Assembly: GCA_039984955.1 (NCBI GenBank)
Contig: JBDWTN010000007.1
Coordinates: forward strand, 620,001-684,000
Source: Marinobacter alexandrii
GTDB taxonomy: Bacteria > Bacteroidota > Bacteroidia > Cytophagales > Cyclobacteriaceae
DNA length: 64,000 nt
Reading direction: 5' to 3'
The notes beneath the pieces are model-generated. The model was not told the origin of the DNA, did not search any database, and worked only from the letters and a program-made list of their open reading frames with translations. The position numbers were made by a program, and so were the translations under genes. Below, piece by piece: positions 54,119 through 63,138 of the stretch (positions are counted from its first letter, which is position 1; the number at the start of each line of letters is the position of its first letter).

Positions 54119-55675
54119 TTTTTTGTATTTCTTCAAAATCCCTTCCATGCATCGCTCTCCATCCATTGCAGCTGACACAATACCTCCTGCATAACCTGCT
54201 CCTTCTGCACATGGAAATAGACGTTTGATCTCAGTATGCTCACACGTATCTCTTTCTCTCGGTATCCTGACAGGTGATGAAGTACGGCTTTCAACACCGA
54301 CAATTTGGGCATCATTTGTTAAGTATCCCCTCATTTTTTGACCAAAGAATTGAAACCCTTGTCTCAAGCGCTTACCAATAAAGTGAGGTAATACCTCCAT
54401 CATATCTTGAGATTCAAGACCTGGCTGATAGGAAGTTTTCAATAGTTGGTTAGATACTTTACCATCTACAAAGTCTTGCATTCGCTGTGCAGGAGCCTTC
54501 TGAGTTTGGCCTCCAAGCCTCCATGCATTTTTTTCAACTGAAGCTTGAAATTCCATCGCGGCTAGCTCTTCATATTTAGCGTATTCAGGAATATCATCAA
54601 GTTCAATTGCAACCACCATCCCCGAATTAGCAAATTGACTATCCCTTCTAGATGGGCTCATGCCATTCACAACTAATTCTCCAGGAGAAGTAGCAGCTGG
54701 CACAATAAATCCTCCCGGGCACATACAAAATGAGAATACTCCCCTCTCAATACCTTTAATCTTTGTTTGAGATACCAAGGAATATGCGGATGAAGGAAGA
54801 TACTCTCCACGATCGTCGCATTTATATTGAATCTGATCTATAAGTTGTTGTGAGTGTTCAATTCTAACTCCAAGCGCAAAAGGTTTAGCTTCGATTTTCA
54901 CTTTTCGATCTTTGCAAATACGGAAGACATCTCTCGCCGAATGTCCTGTAGCAAGTAAAACAGCTACTCCCTTGAATTCTTCTTGGCTAGTCTTGACTCC
55001 CAGCATTTCTCCATTTTCAATGACAAAGTCAGTCACTTTGGTATCGAAGTGTATTTCCCCTCCAGCTGCTTCAATGGTTTCTCTTAGGGCTGTCACCAAT
55101 TTGGGAAGCTTATTAGTTCCAATATGTGGGTGTGCTTCAAACAAAATTTCAGGAGTGGCTCCATGAGCAACCAGAATTTCAAATACACGTCGGATACTTC
55201 CACGTTTCTTTGATCTGGTGTACAGCTTCCCATCAGAATAAGTGCCTGCTCCTCCTTCTCCGAAACAGTAATTGCTTTCGGGGTTTACTACATGATCTTT
55301 ATTAATAGCTGCCAAATCCCTTCGACGAGCCCTCACATCTTTTCCACGCTCTAGAATAATAGGCTTCAAACCTCCTTCTATTGCTTTGATTGCAGCAAAA
55401 AGCCCTGCGGGACCTGCTCCCACTATGATTACAGGGTCAGCACTTCTTACATCCCTTGCTTCCTTAGAATATTCCACATAATCCACTTCAGGTGGAGTGT
55501 CTTTAATCTCCACCCTCAGGTTTACTCTGATTGTCTTCTGTCTTGCATCCACAGACCTTCTTAAAAGATCTACATATTGACCTTTTCTTAAGTGGCCAAT
55601 TGAGGATAGGTGTGTTTCTAGCGCTTTAGGATTAAATCCTATTTCAGGCGATGTTACAAGATCAATAATGGGCAT
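54107..55675 (-). CDS. FAD-dependent oxidoreductase-like protein (COG2509 type)
   Basis: Cytosolic protein of 522 residues. A dinucleotide fold is seen at about 80-110 (VIIVGAGPAGLFAAIKAIEGG), ahead of CFGEGGAGTYSDGKLYTR and ATGHSARDVF, and a C-terminal GGIVSAAMDGE closes the FAD site. The first 75 residues form an extra alpha-beta domain (KTIRVNLRVEIKD). This arrangement fits an uncharacterised FAD protein family related to the HI0933/geranylgeranyl-reductase-like flavoproteins; the substrate is unknown. A strong promoter match lies directly before the ATG. Confidence 0.82.
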   Translation of the reverse strand: MPIIDLVTSPEIGFNPKALETHLSSIGHLRKGQYVDLLRRSVDARQKTIRVNLRVEIKDTPPEVDYVEYSKEARDVRSADPVIIVGAGPAGLFAAIKAIEGGLKPIILERGKDVRARRRDLAAINKDHVVNPESNYCFGEGGAGTYSDGKLYTRSKKRGSIRRVFEILVAHGATPEILFEAHPHIGTNKLPKLVTALRETIEAAGGEIHFDTKVTDFVIENGEMLGVKTSQEEFKGVAVLLATGHSARDVFRICKDRKVKIEAKPFALGVRIEHSQQLIDQIQYKCDDRGEYLPSSAYSLVSQTKIKGIERGVFSFCMCPGGFIVPAATSPGELVVNGMSPSRRDSQFANSGMVVAIELDDIPEYAKYEELAAMEFQASVEKNAWRLGGQTQKAPAQRMQDFVDGKVSNQLLKTSYQPGLESQDMMEVLPHFIGKRLRQGFQFFGQKMRGYLTNDAQIVGVESRTSSPVRIPRERDTCEHTEIKRLFPCAEGAGYAGGIVSAAMDGERCMEGILKKYKKASQ

Positions 55676-55679
55676 GTTA

Positions 55680-55709
55680 CAAAAGTAGTATTAGACAAGT
55701 TCAGACAAA
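55680..55709 (-). promoter_or_regulatory. Promoter of the FAD-enzyme gene, probably leaderless
   Basis: Read on the minus strand: TTTG (55706-55709), an 18-base spacer, then TACTTTTG (55680-55687). Both boxes fit the Bacteroidetes consensus with good spacing. The -7 box ends 5 bases before the ATG, so transcription should start at or next to the start codon. Confidence 0.7.
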
Positions 55710-55730
55710 CAATACAGTTATATTTATGCT

Positions 55731-56096
55731 ATGAATATCCAAAATTATCTATCCAAAATTGATCAATATTTTTCTCCAAAAGTGATTGGTGAGGTAAATG
55801 ACGTATTTGTGAAAGTGGCCAAAATAAAAGGAGAAGACATTCCATGGCACAATCATGCTAAAGAAGATGAGGCGTTCTTCATTCTCAATGGAGAATTACT
55901 TTTTGAGGAAGAAGGAAAAGAACCTTTCACCATGAAGAAGGGTGATTTTTATGTAGTGAAAAAAGCTGTAAACCATCGTGTATCAGCCAATGAGGAATGT
56001 CAAATCATGTTGATAGAGAATAAAAGCACGGCTCATACAGGAGAGGTAGAATCGGCTGTTACTAAGAGTATTGAAGAGCAATTGAAGTCGACCTAG
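55731..56096 (+). CDS. Cupin-domain protein
   Basis: Protein of 121 residues with a single cupin barrel. The metal motif is IPWHNHAKEDEAFFILNGEL (two His and a Glu) and the second motif carries His in VKKAVNHRVSANEEC. Members bind small ligands or act as isomerases or dioxygenases; the role is not predictable. It diverges from the FAD-enzyme gene with a 55-base shared upstream region. Confidence 0.85.
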   Translation: MNIQNYLSKIDQYFSPKVIGEVNDVFVKVAKIKGEDIPWHNHAKEDEAFFILNGELLFEEEGKEPFTMKKGDFYVVKKAVNHRVSANEECQIMLIENKSTAHTGEVESAVTKSIEEQLKST

Positions 56097-56188
56097 CGGA
56101 TATATATATGATCAACATCAACTAATGTATTTACACTTAAGTACCATGTTTTCTTATTCCTTATCTAATGAATTATTTTTCTAAACTA

Positions 56189-56224
56189 AAAAAGGCTGTC
56201 CTCCATATTGAAGACAGCCTTTTT
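56189..56224. terminator. Bidirectional Rho-independent terminator
   Basis: AAAAAGGCTGTC / GACAGCCTTTTT is a perfect 12-bp stem with a 12-base loop and A/T runs on both sides. It ends the cupin gene (+) and the 1867-aa gene (-). Confidence 0.9.
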
Positions 56225-56243
56225 AACATTTAAATGTTCATAG

Positions 56244-59200
56244 CTAATCCTTGAAAATTTTAACTTTCTTTAGAAACCCATCTTGGCTCACTTCTAACAA
56301 GTAAAGTCCTTTTTTAAGGGCACTAATATCTAGTGTTGCTTTGGCTGTTTCTACATCCATTTCATGAAGAATTTTACCATTTAAATCAAGCAATTTCAAC
56401 TGCCCTCCGTTTTTATCTTCAAAAAGAACGACCAGTTGGTTTTCTACTGGATTCGGATAAAAGCTAAATCCATCTAATTCATTTTGAGTTGCTAAGATGT
56501 CTTCAGCTACATGACCTATTCGAGCAGACGTAATATCTATCTCACCTCCAGCCCATAAAATAGCTTGCTCCATCATGGTTATAAAATCGCTATTACTTGA
56601 GTAGTCTCCTCCATTATGACCTAACGCTGTGTAGAATGATCGACCTCCATCGTATTCTTTGTACCAGGTAATTGGACGTGCTACATCATACGTCTGACTA
56701 CCTGTAGATCTCACTCGCAATAGATCAATATTACCGCTAAACAAGAATCCTCCATTCAGTTCCCAGTAGTAGTATTCTTCCGATTTGTTCCACTCTACAC
56801 CTAAGTGGCTGACAGCCGGATGGCTACCTATCACATCCATGGTCGCATTGAAGTTATTGCTGGTATGATTTGGCCCGGTTTGCACAATAGCTCCTACCAA
56901 CTCATTGTACCAAGGCCAGCTACCATTTCGGTAGGTATCTGTAGCTGCATGAACGCCTACAAAACCTCCTCCGCTTTGAATATAATTTTCGAAGGCATCT
57001 TGTTCGGTAGCAGTAAGCAAACCATTACCAGAAGTATTCATCCATATCACCACATCAACTGTACTAAGATTGGCATCATTGAATATATCACTTGATTGAG
57101 AAGCTTCAACTGTCCAGCCATTCGTGGTACCAAAATCCTGTACCATCTGAATTCCGGCATTGATCGAACCGTGTCTAAATCCTGCTGTTTCGTGATATAC
57201 TAATACTCGCAATGGTGCTTCATCTTGAACAGTAACTAGTGCTACCCAATCGCTAGAAGGATCAGACGGAGGTAAGCCGATGGAGACAGATCCCCCACCT
57301 GAAATGGATGTAAGAGAACCATCTTGCAACGCACCTCCATTCCTAGGATCATACCATTTCACTTCATATGAACCCGTTTGACTACTCAGATTCAGTGTAG
57401 CACTTCCTCCTGATGGAAGATATATGGCATAGATTTCACCTTCTTTAGCAAATACGTAATCACCATTATCAGTAGTCAATTCATCATTGCTAATCATCTC
57501 TATAACTGAAGACTGTAAGTAAGTATTGAAGAAATCCAGAGCAATTTTCGCATCTTCCCACTTACTCTGCCGAGTTCTATGATCTTGACAATCCAAATCA
57601 TCACAGCCGGTTTGATAGCCATAGTAGTATTCTACACCTGCGCCTCCAGCTAACATTGTGCCCCACAAAACCTGATTACGAACTGCTACTCGGTTATCTG
57701 AATTATTTCTAGGTTCTGGTAGTTGGCTATCTGGATAGGATGCATCAACGGTTACACCGCTTTGAGCTCCACCTTGTTCGTCATTAGCTACCACCCATTT
57801 TTTTCCGGCGTTCCGTGAGTCAAGAACCCAACGTTTCACATCATTATGAACATTTCCTATTCCGGTTTGCACAGAAGCTCCAGTCAAAACGGATTGAGGT
57901 CCTACCAATTCATCATAAACTTCATCCTGCTGACCTGGGTAGGTGTGGATAACGATATTATGATCATATGGATCAAGCTCCTGAATGTATTGAGCATAGC
58001 TTTTTACTATATCATTGTTTGGATCACTAAGCTCCTGCCAGATATCATTTTCTTCTCCCAGGTTCCAATTCAATGCAAGGTGATGTCCAAATCGTGAAAT
58101 CAGCTCGCGATAGTAAAGTTTGCGTTCGCGACCTAATTGACCTCCATCCATTTTTTGGTCATTTTCAGTCTCTTGGGTTTTGAAATGCATATACATGCCC
58201 TTCTTATCTGCATACTCCAAGATTCTTTCCCATTGAGCCAGTTTTGAAACATCAAATCGATCATGATACACATCATCATAGCTTAGCGCATCATTTACGA
58301 GTTGCAAGTGAGGGTACACATTGTCATCATCTCCATCCAGGCTGAAAGTAAGAAATGAGAACACATTCATTCCTTCATTAGCGAGATAATTCACAACTCC
58401 CAATAATTCGCGTCCGTCTGCTCTGGCACTATCTCCCTGAATAGCTCCCCATGTATAATCGCCAGCATCGTTTAAATCGAAATCTGCAGCATGCAAAGAC
58501 CAACTTTTTCTTCTACCTGATTTATTTGGAGTTGCATCAAAATCCTCATAAGCGAACGTATTTTCAGGTGCATCTGCCCCTACTTTGAAGAAGTATTCGC
58601 CTGTTTCAGCAAACTGCATATAATGCTCTCCTACATACTCAAGCCTTCCAGTACTTCTAAAATCTCTTCCTGTCTTATCAGAAGGAGCTATATCAAATGT
58701 GCCTGTCTGACCATCGAAAGATGTTGGTATTCCTTGTGTGGGACTTGTAGAAATAGCTATATCAGTCCCTTCTCTAAAAGAGGTCGTATATGTCCATGTA
58801 CCTGTTTCATCAGGCGAGAAATGTGCTTGCCATATGTTCCCAGAGGATGCTGAAGAATTGGCTGCATCACCATCTGCTGCATAAAATCCTGGAACTGTAT
58901 AAGACTTGCTTCCATTTGCAAAAGTGACATTTAGTCTATAGTCTGCAAACGGGTTCTTTACCGATGCTTCGTTTAATTCTGGTCCTTCGAAAGATAAGGT
59001 TACTTTATGCCACTTTTTCAATTCTCCTGAAACCAACGGATCACTACTAATCACTTCCGGTTCTATACCGATTGAAATCGTTTCGCTTTTAGGACAGCAT
59101 ACACCATCTTCTCCTCCATTAGCCACAATCAGTTGATCTCCAAATACCTTGGCTGATGGTGCCAACAAGTTAGTTGGCAATTCACAACGTTCTGTCCATG

Positions 59201-61847
59201 TATCAGTAGCTGGATCATACTCCGAAACATCATCAAAGAAAAAATTACCATTTCTTCCACCTACAATGATGATTTTATCATTGTGAACAATCGTTCCAGG
59301 CTCAAAATGTGAACGTGGAGTAGGTAAATCTGTTAGTTGCGTCCACGTATTTGTGGTTGGGTTGTATGTATGCAAAAAAGACTGGTCTTGTGTGCCCCCG
59401 TCATGACCAAACTGGCCTCCGACTGCATATATTTTCCCATTAACTGCCGCTCCACTTAAATGATTTCTAGGCTCGGGCATATCGGCAGCAACCTGCCACC
59501 CGGTGGCTTGATCATTAACATTCAGGATGTAATGCTCACCAACATCTGTCATACGATCTGGAAGTAATCCTCCGAAAAAATGAATCTTTCCATCGCTGAA
59601 GGCTGCTGCTCCTGACCCACGTGGATTGGGGAGAGACGGCCCAGCTGACCATGTATCTGTGACTGTATTGTATATCTGGACTTGATCCGTAGCTACGCCA
59701 GGATGATTTCCTACAAAACCTGCTAATATCCAAATCTCATCTCCTACTGCTACTGCTCCCATGTGTGTCACAGCGGTAGGCATAGGTGCTCCTAGTGACC
59801 AAGCGTCAGTCATAGGATCATAGATTTCCGTAGCTGCAGTGATTTGCAAACCTGATAGAAAACCAGCTAATACATATAGTTTATCATTGACTTTCACACT
59901 TTGTGCTTCCACCTTGCTAAGCGAAGAATTGGCCAATGTATTCCAGACACAAGTATCTGGCTCTATAATCAAACTTCCTTCGCCGTAAACTTCAATGGCA
60001 GATACTTTAGGTTGATTTACTGTGGCACTAAATGTCAAGTTCAACTCTTCATCTGTCACTATTGTAGAATATGTCTCAATGAGGGCGGTCATTGGACTTA
60101 CTTCTGCATTGATATCAAAATCTATCAGGACAGGCTGTCCTTCTACAGTGACATCAAACACTCTCTTACCTACTCCTCCTGCTCCTCCTCCGGTTGCTCC
60201 GAAATAGATTTCAGCAAAGTGTAAATTGATGCTGTACTCTCCATTTGTCACTGGAATATCATAGCTGAATGACTGAAGGTTTGCATTGGTACTTCGCTCC
60301 GTTTTGTATATATCATCCTGACTTGTTCCTAAAATATTGGTGATACTGTTGTTGACATAAGATTTTCCGTTTCCTGCAAAAAAATCATCAGTGATAAACG
60401 TAGAATCTCCATAACTTATAGACGGTCCTCCAGCATTGATTCGAATGATTGCGGGCAGTGGAGCAGGAATAGTATCAGAAATAGTGATCGCACATTGATC
60501 AAAAACACTTCCATCACTGAAACTGGTAGCTGTCACAGTGATTTCGCCTGGCTCACTAGCAATGAACTCTCCAGAAAGGAAATCTACACTTAATCCATCA
60601 CTTGCAGTAAAGGCTATGGTTTGATTTGTTGTATTGCCTGGGGTAATTAAAACATCTAGATCAATTGTATCTCCTACATTTATTGGTTCTGTTGGACAAT
60701 TGATGAAACTAAGATCTTCAATAACTACATCTGATGGATTGAAAGAGAATTCATCTACATCAAATAAAAACCCACTACCTCCTTTAAATACTAGAAACAA
60801 AGTCTTAGTTCCTAGAAATAAGGTTCCATCTTCATAAGATGAAGCATTGGGAACAGTAATAGGAAAATTCTGATAATCTGTCCATCCTCCTGTATTAGTA
60901 ATTGTAGCGCTTGCTAGTAAAGGGCCATCTACACTATCCGTCCTAAACTCAACAGTACCTCCCACTCTGTCACTGGATCCTCGTAACGAACCGAAAGAAG
61001 GTCCTCGACCAAATGCTACATTTTCAAAACTGATGTAATCATTGTTATTAATATAGCCTACAACAGTTCCTCCCGCTGCTAATTGAATTCCGTTCTGATC
61101 ATCAAAATCGATCGCTTGTACTGTGTCATAAGGATCAATCGGAGTAATTGGCTCAGCAATATTGATCACACATTGATCAAATACTCCACCATCACTAAAG
61201 CTGGTGGCTGTCACAGTAATTTGACCTGATACACTTGCAATAAACTTGCCGCTTAAAAAACCCACACTTGTTCCATCACTTGCCGTAAAAGCAATATTTT
61301 TATTGGTTGCATTGGCAGGCAATATTTCCACATCCAGATCGATTGTATCTCCAACCATTAAATCAATCATAGGACAATTGATGAAATTAACACCTGTAAC
61401 AAGGACCTCTACTGGCTCATCCACGAAAGTGATTGTAATAGAAGACGAGTCTAGTACTGCCCCATTGCCTCCAGAGGAAGCATAGGCTACTGCTAGCAAT
61501 TGAGTAGTGCCAAGTGGCGGTGTATAGATTTTAAAATCACCTCCTGTGTCTCCAGCTAACGCATAAGGAGTCACATTTTCAGTACTAAATAAATTTCCGT
61601 TCAGAAAAAACGACACACTTCCAATCGTTCCAGTCGTATTAGCTACGACGTTGAGATTTGAAGTAGGCAATTCCTGAAAATTGATCTCATCTCCATCATT
61701 TAACAAAAAAAGAGAAGTATCTGATTCTGCATCGACAAGCGTAAAGCTTGTTACTGACTGTGCCAGTGTTTCATTGACCATCAAAAAGGTCATTAGTACC
61801 ATGGCATAGACCATAATACTTTTAGTGAGTGTATTTCTGTTTTCCAT
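56244..61847 (-). CDS. T9SS multidomain glycoside hydrolase-like protein with Kelch and ThuA domains
   Basis: Exported protein of 1867 residues. Domains in order: signal peptide (about 1-29); an Ig-like domain (135-226); a carbohydrate-binding-like domain (245-375); a second, near-duplicate Ig-like domain (377-455); a malectin-like domain (466-622, INLHFAEIYFG); a Kelch propeller (650-915); DUF5060 (945-1055); a GH barrel related to DUF4038 enzymes (1070-1430, with LNWNLGEEND and VVANDEQGG as candidate catalytic acids); a collagen-binding-like sheet (1450-1530); ThuA (1542-1762, LVYHETAGFRHGSI and GGGFVGVHAATD); a type A sorting domain (1783-1867, FSFYPNPVENQL). A surface polysaccharide degrader is likely; the substrate is unknown. 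Confidence 0.88.
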   Translation of the reverse strand: MENRNTLTKSIMVYAMVLMTFLMVNETLAQSVTSFTLVDAESDTSLFLLNDGDEINFQELPTSNLNVVANTTGTIGSVSFFLNGNLFSTENVTPYALAGDTGGDFKIYTPPLGTTQLLAVAYASSGGNGAVLDSSSITITFVDEPVEVLVTGVNFINCPMIDLMVGDTIDLDVEILPANATNKNIAFTASDGTSVGFLSGKFIASVSGQITVTATSFSDGGVFDQCVINIAEPITPIDPYDTVQAIDFDDQNGIQLAAGGTVVGYINNNDYISFENVAFGRGPSFGSLRGSSDRVGGTVEFRTDSVDGPLLASATITNTGGWTDYQNFPITVPNASSYEDGTLFLGTKTLFLVFKGGSGFLFDVDEFSFNPSDVVIEDLSFINCPTEPINVGDTIDLDVLITPGNTTNQTIAFTASDGLSVDFLSGEFIASEPGEITVTATSFSDGSVFDQCAITISDTIPAPLPAIIRINAGGPSISYGDSTFITDDFFAGNGKSYVNNSITNILGTSQDDIYKTERSTNANLQSFSYDIPVTNGEYSINLHFAEIYFGATGGGAGGVGKRVFDVTVEGQPVLIDFDINAEVSPMTALIETYSTIVTDEELNLTFSATVNQPKVSAIEVYGEGSLIIEPDTCVWNTLANSSLSKVEAQSVKVNDKLYVLAGFLSGLQITAATEIYDPMTDAWSLGAPMPTAVTHMGAVAVGDEIWILAGFVGNHPGVATDQVQIYNTVTDTWSAGPSLPNPRGSGAAAFSDGKIHFFGGLLPDRMTDVGEHYILNVNDQATGWQVAADMPEPRNHLSGAAVNGKIYAVGGQFGHDGGTQDQSFLHTYNPTTNTWTQLTDLPTPRSHFEPGTIVHNDKIIIVGGRNGNFFFDDVSEYDPATDTWTERCELPTNLLAPSAKVFGDQLIVANGGEDGVCCPKSETISIGIEPEVISSDPLVSGELKKWHKVTLSFEGPELNEASVKNPFADYRLNVTFANGSKSYTVPGFYAADGDAANSSASSGNIWQAHFSPDETGTWTYTTSFREGTDIAISTSPTQGIPTSFDGQTGTFDIAPSDKTGRDFRSTGRLEYVGEHYMQFAETGEYFFKVGADAPENTFAYEDFDATPNKSGRRKSWSLHAADFDLNDAGDYTWGAIQGDSARADGRELLGVVNYLANEGMNVFSFLTFSLDGDDDNVYPHLQLVNDALSYDDVYHDRFDVSKLAQWERILEYADKKGMYMHFKTQETENDQKMDGGQLGRERKLYYRELISRFGHHLALNWNLGEENDIWQELSDPNNDIVKSYAQYIQELDPYDHNIVIHTYPGQQDEVYDELVGPQSVLTGASVQTGIGNVHNDVKRWVLDSRNAGKKWVVANDEQGGAQSGVTVDASYPDSQLPEPRNNSDNRVAVRNQVLWGTMLAGGAGVEYYYGYQTGCDDLDCQDHRTRQSKWEDAKIALDFFNTYLQSSVIEMISNDELTTDNGDYVFAKEGEIYAIYLPSGGSATLNLSSQTGSYEVKWYDPRNGGALQDGSLTSISGGGSVSIGLPPSDPSSDWVALVTVQDEAPLRVLVYHETAGFRHGSINAGIQMVQDFGTTNGWTVEASQSSDIFNDANLSTVDVVIWMNTSGNGLLTATEQDAFENYIQSGGGFVGVHAATDTYRNGSWPWYNELVGAIVQTGPNHTSNNFNATMDVIGSHPAVSHLGVEWNKSEEYYYWELNGGFLFSGNIDLLRVRSTGSQTYDVARPITWYKEYDGGRSFYTALGHNGGDYSSNSDFITMMEQAILWAGGEIDITSARIGHVAEDILATQNELDGFSFYPNPVENQLVVLFEDKNGGQLKLLDLNGKILHEMDVETAKATLDISALKKGLYLLEVSQDGFLKKVKIFKD

Positions 61848-62024
61848 AACTATAAATATTTAAGGAAAAATTAGTACTTTTTCACTATAAAATCTTTTTT
61901 TCCATGTGACTTAATTGTGAAGAATTGATAATTGGCGGATCAAAAAAAATTGATTGCATAAAATATTTTCCTTTTCTTGTAAGAAATCTCTCGCTTACAG
62001 TACTAGTGCAGTAACGATTCGAAA

Positions 62025-62537
62025 ATGAAAGAAAGCGAACAGCGAAAAATTTTTGACGAATGGCTTGAAGGATATCGAGCGTTACTGTTTAAGATCATCA
62101 AGGCATATGCATCTAATGAAGCAGACCAGAATGATCTTTTCCAGGATGTCTGTCTACAGATGTATCGTTCCATTCCCAGTTTCAAAGGTAAGTCTGCCGT
62201 TTCTACCTGGCTCTACAGAATAGCATTAAATACTGCAATCAAATGGAGCACCAAGGAAAAGAAACATATTGCAGGCCATCAAGAGGTGGAGAAAATGACC
62301 AATATACTAGTGGTTAAAGATGAACCAAAGGATGAACGGATAGCTTGGCTATACAATGAAATCAAGCAATTCAACGAAATTGATCGATCGCTCACGTTAC
62401 TTCTACTCGATGGGTATAGCTACAAAGAGATGGCCGAAATAATGGGTATCTCCGAAAGCAACATCGGGGTGAAGATTCACCGAATCAAAAAGCAATTAGT
62501 AAACAACTCTAAACAATACGAATATGATGGAGTTTGA
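62025..62537 (+). CDS. ECF-type RNA polymerase sigma factor, second copy
   Basis: Sigma-70 family factor of 170 residues. Region 2 is seen as DLFQDVCLQMYRSIPSFKGK and STWLYRIALNTAIKW, region 4 as DRSLTLLLLDGYSYKEMAEI with helix-turn-helix MGISESNIGVKIHRIKKQL. It closely resembles the sigma factor at 33146-33622 and likewise overlaps (by 14 bases) the gene for a multi-pass membrane protein. Confidence 0.92.
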   Translation: MKESEQRKIFDEWLEGYRALLFKIIKAYASNEADQNDLFQDVCLQMYRSIPSFKGKSAVSTWLYRIALNTAIKWSTKEKKHIAGHQEVEKMTNILVVKDEPKDERIAWLYNEIKQFNEIDRSLTLLLLDGYSYKEMAEIMGISESNIGVKIHRIKKQLVNNSKQYEYDGV

Positions 62538-63096
62538 AGAAATGCAAAAAATTTGGGACGAACAAAAAGGAGAAACTATGTACGCAATTAATGAAATGGC
62601 TCTTCACAAGAGTGTAACAAGAAAAAAGAATGCTGCCAGTAAACGAATTAACAAGGTAGAAATTGGGCTTGTATTAGTAAACGGATTCTGTAGCGGCTTA
62701 CTATTTATTGATGCACTGGATGATCCTCACTATTGGGATTTTATTGGATCTGCTATGATGCTCGGAACCGTGATTTACATGTTGTTTTTGAGACGAAGAA
62801 GAAAAAAAGCGGAAAATACGTTTGATAGGAACATGATTGGAGAACTAGATCATGCCATTGCTAATACCAATTCCATTATTCATGTTTCCCGAATGATGAT
62901 CATTGGCTACCTAATTCCATTTTCTATTTTCTATATAGGAAAAATGATCTCTCTTGGTGCCCCTCTTGATAAATGGCTCCTCATAGGTGGAATGTATTTG
63001 CTAGCATTCATTCTGATCCAATGGGAGCGAAAAAGTATGCATCTTCCAAGAAAAGAGCACTTGCTTGCATTAAAGAGAAAGTTGATGGAAGAATGA
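62524..63096 (+). CDS. Membrane protein paired with the second ECF sigma factor, candidate anti-sigma
   Basis: Protein of 190 residues with a cytosolic N-terminus (including EEMQKIWDEQKGE) followed by about four TM helices (about 45-62, 72-92, 118-140, 152-168) and a basic C-terminus. Size, topology, the IW-containing N-terminal motif and gene overlap match the protein at 33615-34211. No zinc-binding anti-sigma motif. A role in holding or sensing for its sigma factor is inferred. Confidence 0.65.
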   Translation: MMEFEEMQKIWDEQKGETMYAINEMALHKSVTRKKNAASKRINKVEIGLVLVNGFCSGLLFIDALDDPHYWDFIGSAMMLGTVIYMLFLRRRRKKAENTFDRNMIGELDHAIANTNSIIHVSRMMIIGYLIPFSIFYIGKMISLGAPLDKWLLIGGMYLLAFILIQWERKSMHLPRKEHLLALKRKLMEE

Positions 63097-63105
63097 ATTT
63101 AAAAA

Positions 63106-63138
63106 GGTAGTCAGTATCTCTTTAAGGTACTGACTACC
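63106..63138 (-). terminator. Terminator hairpin after the sppA-like gene
   Basis: GGTAGTCAGTA / TACTGACTACC is a perfect 11-bp stem with an 11-base loop. The A run at 63101-63105 becomes a T run on the minus strand, so it acts best for the protease gene; the stop codon lies in the stem. Confidence 0.75.
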
